From: Dipteris shenzhenensis
Taxonomy: Eukaryota > Polypodiophyta > Polypodiopsida > Gleicheniales
Assembly (NCBI GenBank): GCA_047967505.1
Contig: CM106539.1
Direction: 5' to 3' (one strand)
Length of the DNA stretch: 64,000 nucleotides
Every line of letters begins with the position of its first letter. The first letter of the stretch is position 1. The notes below the pieces were generated by a model, which saw only the letters and a list, made by a program, of their open reading frames with translations, did no database searches and was not told the origin of the DNA. Below are positions 34,551 through 45,022 of the stretch, in pieces. A program made the translations under genes and the position numbers.

Positions 34551-36025
34551 AACATAAGAGAACCATTAACCAAATCCTATGTCTACTTCCATAAAACCCC
34601 TAAGTTCATTGTACCTTTTTCTTAAAAGATTGAATTAAATTTCATAATAACAATATGGAGTATTCAAACTTACCATAAACTTATTCACATACAATAGCAG
34701 CTCAAAAAGACGTCCACTAATTGTAATAAATTTCTAGTTATTGACATCAACCACTAGCAATGATGAAGAGAAGAAGTCCACCTCCTCTATCCTCTCTAAC
34801 TGCCAATTCCTAGATTATCAAAAGCAGTCCCTTAGGTCACGCTACACCTCTTGAAGTTGTCGACCCTCCAAAATCCAGAAACATCAATGCATGAGATCCT
34901 CACTCAATGTTCTAAGTCCAACTGTCCATCTCTTCAATCACTCAATGACTCTGAATCCAAGGCCCTATCGGTGGACCTTTTTCTTCCAACTCTACTCTAG
35001 CTATGGTAAACCTCTCCACAATCACCTTTTTATGCTGCAAGATTTTAACCGAAGATTTGAAGCCCAAGATGGTGGATTTTGGCAAAAAGGGATGATGGCC
35101 AAAGTGATAGGAAATCGAAAGATGGTTCAAGGTCATACATTCATTATTCCCAGATTCCGCATTGTTTGGGAGATATGGGCCTTTGAATAAGGCTGATTTT
35201 ATAGGGTTTTAAAAAAGAAAAAAATAGAACAGAAATCATAGTTGTGACCTATTTCTGGAAGGAGCGGGGATGATTTTGGAAAAAACAAGTTCGTAGCTCA
35301 AAAAGACAGATTTTTCTGAAGGCCGAGATCATCAGAGCGCACGGATTTTTGCCATAGCTCTTCGTGCATGAATTTTGAGATAGATTTCAAAGGAGAATCA
35401 TATCCTTGAGGACCAAGAACGAAATTCGAGATCCAAATTCATATTGAAATTTCTTATGAGATTGTGATGAGAGTGAGATTGAGATACTGGAGGTAGGGCA
35501 CAGGGATGGTGGGGTGGTACATACTTCTTGTGGGAAGATTTTCCTTGTAAAGGATTTGTCTTGAATAAAGATATTCTTCTTCTCCATGTCTATGTGAAAT
35601 CTTGACTCCTTTTTACTTGTGTGAATCCAAGGCCATGTTAGTGGATCAATGTCTTCCAACTCTTAACTCTAGCTATAGTAAACCTCTTGGAAGTATACCA
35701 TAAAATACAAGGTAAGACTCACAAATGTAAAAGAAAGTTGCTCCTCGAGTTGCTCTGGGAAAGACCTCAAAGCCCTTATTGGATGGATGTTTATAATGAC
35801 CAAGCATGTTTCTAGTCCTGATAGTAGACTTTTGGATGCATACCAAATCGAGAATTTTTTTGTGATCTTTGTGCATTGGGACTAGTCTACATCTGTTGAG
35901 AGATGTTGCCACATCCTCATCAGCCTCCTCATCAATGGCAGTCACTTTCTTATTATAGGGAACTTGGCCTTAGCTTAAAACAAAAGAGGCCTGATGTTGG
36001 AACAAACATAACGTGTTGATGCAAT
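34551..36025. other. Unassigned, with a 60-bp direct repeat
   Basis: A 60-base phrase (GGACCTTTTTCTTCCAACTC..CTCTAGCTATGG.AAACCTCT) at about 34973-35017 recurs at about 35645-35690, 670 bases apart. It may be the two ends of a small LTR-type element. No coding signature is seen. Confidence 0.45.
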
Positions 36026-37400
36026 TGTTACATCCCAAGCTAGCTATGACTAGTTTGTACCTAACTTAGGTAAGGAAGCTCCTAGGGAGGATGGAATGTG
36101 TTACAGAGTTAGGTCTCAATAAACCTAGGACAAGGGATAGTAGGTGTTAAGTAAGGTTAGGAATAATTAAGGGCTAGTCTAATTATAGCCAAAAGGGCTA
36201 AGGGTTGTATAAGTGAGACTAAGCTCATTGATAGAGCATCGATCACCATTAGCCTAGATCTCCTCAAGGTCAAGGACACCCCTAAATCTCCTGTGAGAGC
36301 TAGTCTAGGTCAAGGACAGCCCTCAACCAGTGCCCTCAATGTTATGGGTGCCAATGCTTAATAAACTAAGAACTGCGCTCAAGTGAAGATCCTAACCTTC
36401 AACTCAAGGGTTGCTTGAAGTAAAGTGACCTATGGTTGGAAGGTCACTTATGTCCCTTCATTATTTGTCAAGGCTAATATCTACTCCAATTTTCCCAACG
36501 TGGGTAAGAGACATTGGGTATTCGTTAGTAGTTTAGGACTAATAGACCAAGGATGAGAGATAGTAGGTGTTCAATAAAGGTGAGTTTTAATTAAGGGCTA
36601 GGCTAGGCCAATTATAGCCAAAGGGATTGGGGCTATATAAGAAGCCGAAGCTCAATGTTTGAATATTGATTTGGATCTCATTGTGAGACCGAAAGAGCTA
36701 GTCTAGGTTGAGGACAACCCTCCAGGTGTCTCCTAGTGTTATGGGACGCCAAGACTTACAGATTGAGTACTACAGAACTGGTTAGGATGGAAGATTTCAT
36801 TACTTATACTCCCTATGAACCAAAAGAAAATGATTGATCAAAAGCTCAACAACTAAAAAATTGCATTCGTTATGAACACTTGGTTACGTTGTAAGGGATG
36901 ATGACATGTCTGAAAGCTACCTTTCATATATGAGAACGTACATGTCTTTACAAGGGGAAAGAATGTTCTCTTCCGAGCTAACTATGATTAGTTTATGCCT
37001 AACTTGGGTACAAAAGCTCTTAGGGACAATGATTACGAGTTTAGGTGCCAAGGGATAGTGACTATAGGATTATTTAAGGGCAAAGCTGATTATAGTAAGA
37101 GGGATGGAGCTCTGTAAGCCCACATTCATTGTTTGAGCATCAATCGCCATTAGCTTGGATCTCCTTGAGAGGCCCAAAGAGCTGGTCTAGTTCAAGGACA
37201 CTCCTTGAGGTGTGACTAGTGGTACGGGATGCCAAGGCTTATAGACTTAAGGACCAAGCTGAAGTGAAGAACTTGACCTTCAGCTCGAGGGAGGTAGGAG
37301 GTATACTGACCTATGGTTGGGAGGTGAATCCAACACTTATGTCCCCAAGTTTTTGGTCAAGACTGATATCTCCTTGAGATAACCGAGCAATAGGGCCTTT
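36026..37400 (+). repeat. Three diverged copies of an LTR-like sequence
   Basis: Copy A (36026-36480) begins TGTTACATCCCAAGCTAGC. Copy B (about 36515-36800) lacks the first part. Copy C (about 36960-37350) begins in CCGAGCTAACTATGATTAG. Shared landmarks are CAAGGGATAGTAG, TTAAGGGCTAG, AATTATAGCCAAA, a TATA-like GCTATATAAG (best in B, about 36630), ATGTTTGAGCATCGAT, AGAGCTAGTCTAGGT and TATGGGACGCCAAG. No coding sequence or primer-binding site lies between them. They are probably LTR remnants or serial partial duplications. Confidence 0.65.
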
Positions 37401-37520
37401 TCAGCAATTATTGATAATTAAAAGAGTGTTCTTAATTCAACATATTTTTAATCAACGTATGAGCTCCCCAAATACTATGCAGAAACATCTTATTACATGA
37501 AATTAGAGAAGGAGGGGAGG

Positions 37521-37521
37521 A

Positions 37522-37556
<35 letters not shown>

Positions 37557-37557
37557 T
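37521..37557. repeat. (CT)n(CA)n microsatellite
   Basis: CTCTCT run followed by CACACA. Confidence 0.9.
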
Positions 37558-37869
37558 ACATTACATTTGAACGTTGATATGCATTGTGTGAGCCTATAAA
37601 CATGAGAGCATTAGCTGAAGAATATGCCCAATTTCACAGCGAAATTCTGGTTGACGTTTAACAGTCGTGGGATAATATGAGATATTAAGCCTGACCTATG
37701 TCATCAAAGTGTTCATAATGTAAGGTGGTGGGCTATATAGACCCACACGCCTTCAAGAAAAGTTTATCATGCTAGCACGGTACCTCAAACGATAAGCCAT
37801 TTTATCTAATTCTCTTTCTTAGAAAAAAGTCTGACGTCTTTCGCTGCTTTGTTTCAATTACATCCCAGC

Positions 37870-38663
37870 CTATACAATATCACTGATGTTATTTGCTTCC
37901 GTGCTCCTCCGTTTTCTTTTCCGTTGACCATTAGCAAGCTTATGCCATTTCTTCAATATGCTGCGTTTAACTCTTTTTTTACCAAACGTTTTTGCATGAA
38001 TGGCTAGCAAAGCTGTCCTTGCAGCCTTGACTTCTGCTTCTTTTTTTGTTTTCGCCCCACTTCCTTCGTAAATTATCCCTCCAACATCCACCGTAGAGTG
38101 GAACACGGGTAAATGCATTTCGCCAGAGCTGACAGTTGAGTAGACAGGCAATGGCAAACTGTTTTTCTGGGCATATTCTTGGAGAAGATTTTTGCAGAGC
38201 CCAGATTCCTCCTGTGAAACAAACTCAAAAAGAGTTGGATTAGTAATCCTGTTGAGAAGAGAGCATCCTGAATCAGGCAATAAAGTAGAGTTTGCTGCCA
38301 TAAACTAGATCATGCTGATATGTCACCCCAACAACTTCGAATATATTCCCTATGGCCTGCTGTCCCTTTTTGAAAACATACATTGTTGCTTTTTAAAAGT
38401 AGACAAAACAGCCTCACCACAGGATGGGGATGGACACCAGTTCCAATGCTTGTCTTTGAAAGAACATCTAATGCAGCTTTAGCTGCTGCATGCTGCGCTC
38501 TCTTAAGGCTTGTGAACCCTGGAGGAGATTCATACTGAATATCTGCCACTATCACAATGCCCTTGAACCTTGGATCATGTTGGGGTCCCTCCCTAGTAAA
38601 GTCATAAACTGGTGGCAATAGACCAGCTTTTTGACAAAACTCCTGCAGCAGGCTTTTGAACAT
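37870..38663 (-). CDS. DRB-like protein with two double-stranded-RNA-binding domains
   Basis: This is a two-exon gene. Exon 1 is 38663-38418 (ATG at 38663, 82 codons), the intron is 38417-38212 (GTGAGG...TTCACAG), and exon 2 is 38211-37870. Both junctions are phase 0 and the 195-residue frame is intact. Residues 1-72 form dsRBM1 (starts MFKSLLQEFCQKAG, central GPQHDPRF, ends KRAQHAAAKAAL). Residues 87-153 form dsRBM2 (LCKNLLQEYAQKN, VFHSTV, EGSGAKTKKEAEVKAARTAL). A basic tail (KKRVKRSILKKW, RKRKRR) is a likely nuclear localisation signal. Plant DRB proteins pair two such domains and assist Dicer-like enzymes in small-RNA production. This one is much shorter than HYL1/DRB1 (about 420 residues) and lacks a long C-terminal region. 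The starting Met of dsRBM1 coincides with the family start. Partner and pathway are not deducible. Confidence 0.85.
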
Positions 38664-39158
38664 GGAGATTTTCTCCTAGCACACTTGAATTTACTGACCT
38701 ACATGTCAAAAGAAAAAGAAAATGGAGACTTTCAATCAAACAGGAACCACGTCATGGAAAGGCATATTGCAAAACTCCATAAAGAAGTTTTTACACCAGG
38801 CATCAACGTCATAGGTATTAGGTACACAAAAAATCGCAGTTTTATTCAAATACTGAAAAAATAACCTAGATTGTGCATTCCAGAAGCTCTCTCAGAACAC
38901 ACTTACTCCCTAGCTTATAGAGCACTCTTGAAAGAGAAAAAATCAAGGTTAGATTCATCTTTCTTGAAAAATGAGGCAGTATTATATACATATATGGAAA
39001 CACATTCCTATATACCTAGATGAATCTAGGAACATTCCCAAACTCATCCTCTAAAAACACAACATAGTGCAGTTTCAATCTCATGATAGTCACTCACAAG
39101 GTTGAAAACCATAAACTCCATCATGCATAGTAGGGACTAGCTACTATGACATCCCCAC

Positions 39159-39206
39159 TGACGTCATCAGCGCCCAACAGTGGGTGTAGACCATAGTATA
39201 AAAATA
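39159..39206 (+). promoter_or_regulatory. CRE/bZIP-type palindrome followed by TATA-like box
   Basis: TGACGTCA at 39159-39166 is the bZIP (TGA/CRE) consensus, with TATAAAAATA at 39197. The orientation points away from the DRB-like gene, so it probably belongs to an unrecognised element. Confidence 0.3.
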
Positions 39207-40302
39207 TGCTCTCACACATACAAATCCACACACCCGCACATACTTGAGCATCCATTTATACAAAGTCTTCGTATTGAGTTTCTGTCGGCACTCCGGAGGT
39301 GAAGGGCAGACTCAGCATGATGAAGGCTAGCACTAAAGGAGAAGGCTCTTGCCCATTGCTTACGAGGTTTCTTCAAGTTAATTCTTTGCTTGATGGCTAA
39401 CTTGCCAGTTTTTGTAATAGCTTTGCTAACTCAGAATCCAAAAGGATATTAGGAATTTCCCACAATGAAAACATTAGGATCTAGTATGAAGGAAATTCGA
39501 TTCAATCCACAACAAGAAGCTTGATTGCAAACCTCTAAAAAAGGATTTGAAGTTATGCCTGCCAGTTAACAAACTGGAGCACAGAAGAGGAAGCTTGAGA
39601 TAAATTTGGCTTTTGCTGGAGAGAAAGTTACTCGCTCAATCACCAGAGGAAGTCACCTGCCTATAATTGTTTGTGCAGGTAGACAAAGGATTCTAGTTAC
39701 GTTGCAATCAAGGCTTGCCTGATTCTAATGTGTTTGTAGATTTCTGTGATGTCATCACCACCTGGGCGCTTAGTATGCCTTGTCGAGTGTGCCAATGGCA
39801 CGAAGATTCATATCATTCATTCTGCTTGTAGTAAGGGAAGGAATTTGTCCCACTGAGTTAGCTTATTGTATGCTTTGTACAAGGAATTCATCCTACTGGT
39901 CTGTGTGAAGCTCTTTCAGGACCCAAAAGTACTCTGACTGAAGCTTGTCCTCACATGGGGTGAAATGGTGTGGGGAGATCAAACTTCTTGATTATTATCA
40001 AACAAAAGACTGTGATTGTTATATCTATGGTAGGCAGCATTTGGCTACCTACACTGATGAGACAATATTGGGTGAGCAATGTGCGGATGGACTACCTGGT
40101 GCTCAGTATATCTTTTGTCATGAAAATTTTAGTTTCTGCTAAAGTATGTATAAATATCTAGTCATGTAACCCCACTAGACTATGGAGTCCAGAAGAAGAT
40201 GAGGAGTCCCGAGAACTCCGAGATGGCTCCGAAACATGGGAAATAGAGTTGCGTGGAGGGAGATATAGGATTTTCTTTCCTTCTGCGGGATATGTTCCCA
40301 TG

Positions 40303-40350
40303 TGCGTGCGTGCGTGCGTGTGTGTGTGTGTGTGTGGGGGGGGGGGGGGG
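40303..40350. repeat. (GTGC)n(GT)n(G)n tract
   Basis: A GTGC repeat passing into GT and then a run of about 17 G. Confidence 0.9.
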
Positions 40351-41836
40351 TGTTATATAGAGTGGTAGGCATTAAGGGAAGGGGTGATAAGTAAGTTTGA
40401 GCTTTGTCAAAGGTGTAGTTGTTTGGAAACCACGTGAAGGTGAGGGGTTAAATATGTGAAAGGGATTTTCTAAAAGGAGAGGTACGTGAGCAATGTCGAG
40501 GTGGTGGGGGTTTGGATGTATGGAGAATTTGCAGCCTACAGGGTGTGGTGTAGAATTTTGTTGGATTGAATGAATATACAGCTTTTGGTTTTGCTTATGG
40601 TTCGCTCCCTCCTTCACCCCTGCTTGCATCCGAGCACAAGGCACGTGCGGCACATGAATAAATAATATTGCTTTCATTTTGGTGGAGACGTCGGGCAAGC
40701 TTGCGATCACAGAGGAAGAGAGGTAACACGTGGAGCTAATTGATGGCGAGGAGGTAGGTGAAAGGGCAATGGCAGATATTTGACGACGACATGATGGTTG
40801 GCTGTGTATAAATCGAAGGGCGCTTCTAAGAGAAGGTGACAGCATAACCACAGGCTTGATAGCTCCGGTCACGGGTAGTTGAAGAATAGGTGTGTCGAGC
40901 CTTTATTTGTCACTGTATGCAATCCAAAAGGGTAGCTTCATGATGGATTTTTCGACAAGGGAGACAGCATGCATAGACGGAGAATAGATGGGTGCAAAGA
41001 TTGAGTCGTGTATGATTCAAAGATTGGAGACGGCAAACGTGGAGGGCAGATCAGCGCAAAGAATTCCAGGGCAACTCCTTTCATTGCGTGTGTTGATTGC
41101 TTAAGAAGCACATACAGTTGCTCGTCGATATATTGAGGAGACAGGCTGCTTCTCTTCATAGCGAGCACTTGTGATTTACCTCGTATAGATTTCAAGATGG
41201 TTCCAAGTTGATTGGCGAAGGTAGACAGAATTGCGTGCAGTGTTTGCTCCTTTGCATGGTACAAGAATGTCTTCTTTCAGACGATTGATTGGCCAAGGCA
41301 TAAGAATCAATAGCAGCATATATATATATAATAATCAAAACTCTCTTCCAACAAGAGGACCTTTTTGGTTTACTAGCCTCACCCACCAATCCTCTTCTTC
41401 CGGAGAATGGTTTACCCTCAAAAGGGCTGTAGTAGTTGGGTGTCAATCGATGCAAGAATAAATATCGGTGGCCAGACTTACAAAAAGGTGTGAGATGGTA
41501 TGGAACCAGTCCAACTTTGAGAAAGTATTAACTCAATGGTATGAAAAATAAATATTTGCATGATATCGGTACAAAAACGGGAAGTAAAGTACGTTACCAA
41601 TGAATCCGGTATTGTTGTGCTACCACTAGTTTCAAGTAAAGTACTTTTCCATGACAGCACACAACCTTACTACGAATCGTTAGTATCTTGTACTACCAGT
41701 GTTTCCTTTCCCACGAGTGCACATTTCCTTACTTGTTTGGATGTATGGAGAATTCGCAGCCTGAAGGCATGGTGTAGAGTTTTGTTGATCTCCATGCTGG
41801 GATAATTGGTTGATATCCTTCTCTAGCTCTTTGGCA

Positions 41837-44080
41837 TCATTTTGGTCCATCTCCATGCCAGCATGGACTGCCATACATCACTGCTGTTGGGCGGACCAAG
41901 GAGTCAAAAAACAACCCTTTGGTCCATGGATCCTCAAAGTGAGAGCGGAAGCACTGTCTCTCTAGTCTAGCCAATGAAGCATATCCTCTGCTCAGGCGCG
42001 CCTGCATCACGGGTCTCATGGTGAAGATGGGTCCGGAAAAGACGACCCCCAAATAAGTGTATGATGAAACTATCTCAACAGGGACCCATCAAATGCAAAA
42101 TGCTCATCGCACATGATGGCTCGAGATGTATTGAAGATCATAACCTTGGTTTTACCCAAGTTGACCTTCAAATCATGAGACTCACAAAAGGACTGTAGTG
42201 CGTCCAAGTGTCTCTGGAGCCCCTTTGCTGAGGAAGACAAGAGAGCCACGTCATCTGTGTAAAGTAATATCCGGATCAGTGTGCCCACGAGAGAGCAACC
42301 TACCCCACCCTGTGCCTGCATAACTGTCTCGAGCTCCTGTCTCGAGCTCGTCGATGAAGAGACCAAACAAGGTAGGTGATAATAGACACCCTTGTTTGAC
42401 CCCGATAGTGCTCATGATCTCGTCTATCCATCCAGATCTTGTCCGGACTCTGCTTGAAACTCGCTCATAAAGAGCCATGACAGCCCAAATGATCTCCTGG
42501 TCGTAACCCAGATCCTATAGGCGTCGTATGAGGCAAGCTCTCAGAACGGTGTCAAATGCCTTGCGGAAATCCACAAAGTAACAGTAAACCCTCTGCTTAT
42601 GTACCCTCGCCTCCTCGATGATACATCTGAGCACGAGAATGTGGTCCATGGTCCCATGATCCTGCCTGAAACCGGCCTGTCTCGCTACTCTGAGTCCTCC
42701 ACACTCCGCAAATCTGCTGACGTCAGAATCAAGTACTGATGCATAAATCTTAGACATGACATGTCCAATCATAATGGTCCTGTAGTTCTCCGGGTTCATG
42801 GGATCCCCTGCCTTGTGGATTGTTGAGATAGTGTTGATGGTCCACGTGCATGGAAACCCCAAGCAAACAGCTTCATTAAATAGCTTGGCTAAGATCGGGG
42901 CTAGGAGGTTAATCCCATATGCAATGAACTCAGTGCATACTCTCTCATGATCCTTCGCTCGGCCATTATGAAGTTTCATTACGGCATCCTTTACCCCCCC
43001 TTAGTGAAGAGGGTGCAGGATGTGGGACGTGGCATATGTGATAGGTTAGGGGCTGGCTGATTTGGGATATCATAGAGCATGCGTACATAATCAGACCACA
43101 CCTGAGTGTCAGTGAGTAGTGGGGGGCACCGTCCCTCTAGAAATCTCCGCCAAAAATCCTTAGGGTTGTTATTGAACAAAATGCTCCTCGTTCTGACGCA
43201 CGAAGTCAAGTTTCTTCCTGCGTACCAGACGACAGTACTCACGTAGCATCTCTGGTTCGCTCGGAAGGCTGTTTTTTGTTTTGAATCTGAGCTGACGGCG
43301 TAAAGCCTTACACTCATCATCATACCAGCTATTACAAGGTATGGTCCCAGGAGGTGGTGGGTGGGTGGAGCGGGTGGTGTGGGGTAAGGCGTGGAGAGTA
43401 GCCTCGTGTAGTGAGCGAGTGACTAGGGCAACACGGTCCTCTAATAAGGGTATAAAGTCAATGTATGCGAGAAGTATGTACAAACGGCCAGAGTAAGTAG
43501 GTGAGTGATCGCGATCAAAGCGTATATCATGGTAGGTGGAGTAAGAACTCAACGGGGTAGAAAGTGATGTGCGGCGAGGGGTAGAAATGCTAAAGAAAAG
43601 ATAGGTATGATCAGCCCCTGGAGGGAGAGGTGCTACGGTAAAGTCAGTGATGCGAGATGTGAAGGCAGGGTATGGTCCCAGAAGGTGGTGGGCGAGTGGA
43701 GCGGGTGGTGTGGGGGAAGGCGTGGAGAGTAGCCTCGTGTAGTGAGCCAGTGACTAGGGCAACACGGTCCTCTAATAAGGGTATAAAGTCAATGTATGCG
43801 AGAAGTATGTACAGACGGCCAGAGTACGTAGGTAAGTGATTGCGATCATAGCGTAAATCATGGTAGGTGGAGTAAGAACACAACGGGGTAGAAAGTGATG
43901 TGCGGCGAGGGGTAGAAATGCTAAAGAAAAGATAGGTATGATCAGCCCCTGGAGGGAGAGGTGCTACGATAAAGTCAGTGATGCGAGATGTGAAGGCAGG
44001 GGATCCCATGATGACTAGTCCACAACACTGAAGCCTCCCCCATGTGGAAAGCAAGTGAAGCCACCTGATGCGGGCCATCT
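41837..44080 (-). pseudogene. LINE fragment: endonuclease end and reverse transcriptase
   Basis: Read on the minus strand, the end of an endonuclease-like domain (SRITDFIVAPLPPGADH, about 43990) is followed by a linker with NSWYDDECKALRRQLR (about 43290-43330). The reverse transcriptase comes next: LAPILAKLFNEAVCLGFPCTW, NYRTIMIGH, QAGFRQDHGTMDHI, YFVDFRKAFDTV (42560-42900), GVKQGCLLSPTLFGLFIDEL (about 42370), the catalytic LLYTDDVALLSS (about 42250) and VNLGKTKVM. It continues to a YGSPCW block at about 41870. At least five frame breaks are present. RT sequence style differs from the L1-type LINEs elsewhere in the window. It is truncated at both ends. Confidence 0.85.
43338..43999 (-). repeat. 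331-bp tandem duplication inside the LINE
   Basis: Copies are 43338-43668 and 43669-43999, both starting GGTATGGTCCCAG and about 95% identical. The repeated piece encodes the segment between endonuclease and RT (HDIRFDRDHSPTYSGRLYILL). One copy is superfluous, so the duplication postdates the loss of function or caused it. Confidence 0.85.
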
Positions 44081-44237
44081 GTCAAGACCATTATAGATAA
44101 TGAGATCATGCATCCTGCCGAGGTCTAATAGGGCCTGCCCATAGGATGTGAGCGGTCCTCGTCTGTCAGCCGAAACTCATAGCATACCTGCCTCCTCAAG
44201 GTCAATGTCTGGCATTAGAGTGGATCATCCCTGAAGT

Positions 44238-44238
44238 C

Positions 44239-44271
<33 letters not shown>
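44238..44271. repeat. (GA)n microsatellite
   Basis: GAGAGA array of about 34 bases. Confidence 0.95.
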
Positions 44272-44276
<5 letters not shown>

Positions 44277-44634
44277 GTCTTTGGAAGACCAAAAAGGGTC
44301 TATGAGACTAAAAGAAGCTGATACAATGAATTGATGGGCGGAGCCACTAAAGGGGCATCGACACCCAGGATGCATACAAGTCACAGAGAGAGAGAGAGTG
44401 ACTGCCATGTGGACAGCATGGAAAGGTGCCACATGGGTAGTACCCATGCCCTGGATTCAGGGCTGTTATGTGGTTGTGCACAGTCAACCATGGGATCATG
44501 ATAAAGGCCATATGGGTTTCAACAAGACGGTCAACAAAAGCAACAAGAGCATCAGGTTGGCATGTAGAGTGGAGTGCAATGGGAAGGAGAAAGCTCACGT
44601 GCACTTGCAAGAATGGATAATGAAATAAAAAGTA

Positions 44635-44731
44635 CAAGTGTGCCCATATAGGACTAAATATCCTAAGCGTATTGACCCTAGATAATTGTCCTAATCTAGC
44701 TTACAAGGCTCATACCAAGGAAAACATGGCA
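44635..44731 (-). repeat. Partial 3' LTR of copia element
   Basis: Homologous to 51607-51742. It is preceded on the minus strand by GGAGGGGTTTTAT, a polypurine-tract-like sequence. Confidence 0.55.
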
Positions 44732-45022
44732 ATAAAACCCCTCCATCGTATGGCTGAAGTATCCTGGAAATGTTACATGAATATCTGGAAAATAAATCAT
44801 ATTTGCGCATGTTCTTCCATGATGGATATAGCAACCTATGATAGTACAAGGATAGCAGAACCACATAACAAAATGTGCCAAGTGAAAGCTTGCCGAAAAG
44901 CTTCAAACTTAGATCATGGTAGAGCCTTCATGAAGAGATTTGCCAAGTTGTGCTCCGTCAGAACACAGGACAACTGTATGTCTCAACTGACCGTCGCTCC
45001 CTAACATAACGATAGTGAACCT

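Larger units (their letters stand above)
38664..41836. other. Unassigned region with promoter-like motifs and microsatellites
   Basis: No gene is recognised. A palindromic TGACGTCA lies at 39159-39166 and a TATA-like TATAAAAATA at 39197-39206 on the plus strand, 30 bases apart, with the CA-rich region following as in a transcribed LTR or promoter. A (GTGC)n(GT)n(G)n tract is at 40303-40350 and (AT)n at 41318-41330. Several short minus-strand frames (40372-40872 and 40938-41264) have no domain. Confidence 0.4.

Noticed and set aside
36026-37400. tRNA or snRNA cluster suggested by regular spacing
   Set aside because: No cloverleaf or A/B-box pattern was found. The repeats carry a TATA-like site and LTR-type start instead.
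40372-40872. 166-codon minus-strand frame
   Set aside because: No recognised domain and no conserved start or splice context. The sequence is not strongly biased towards coding.
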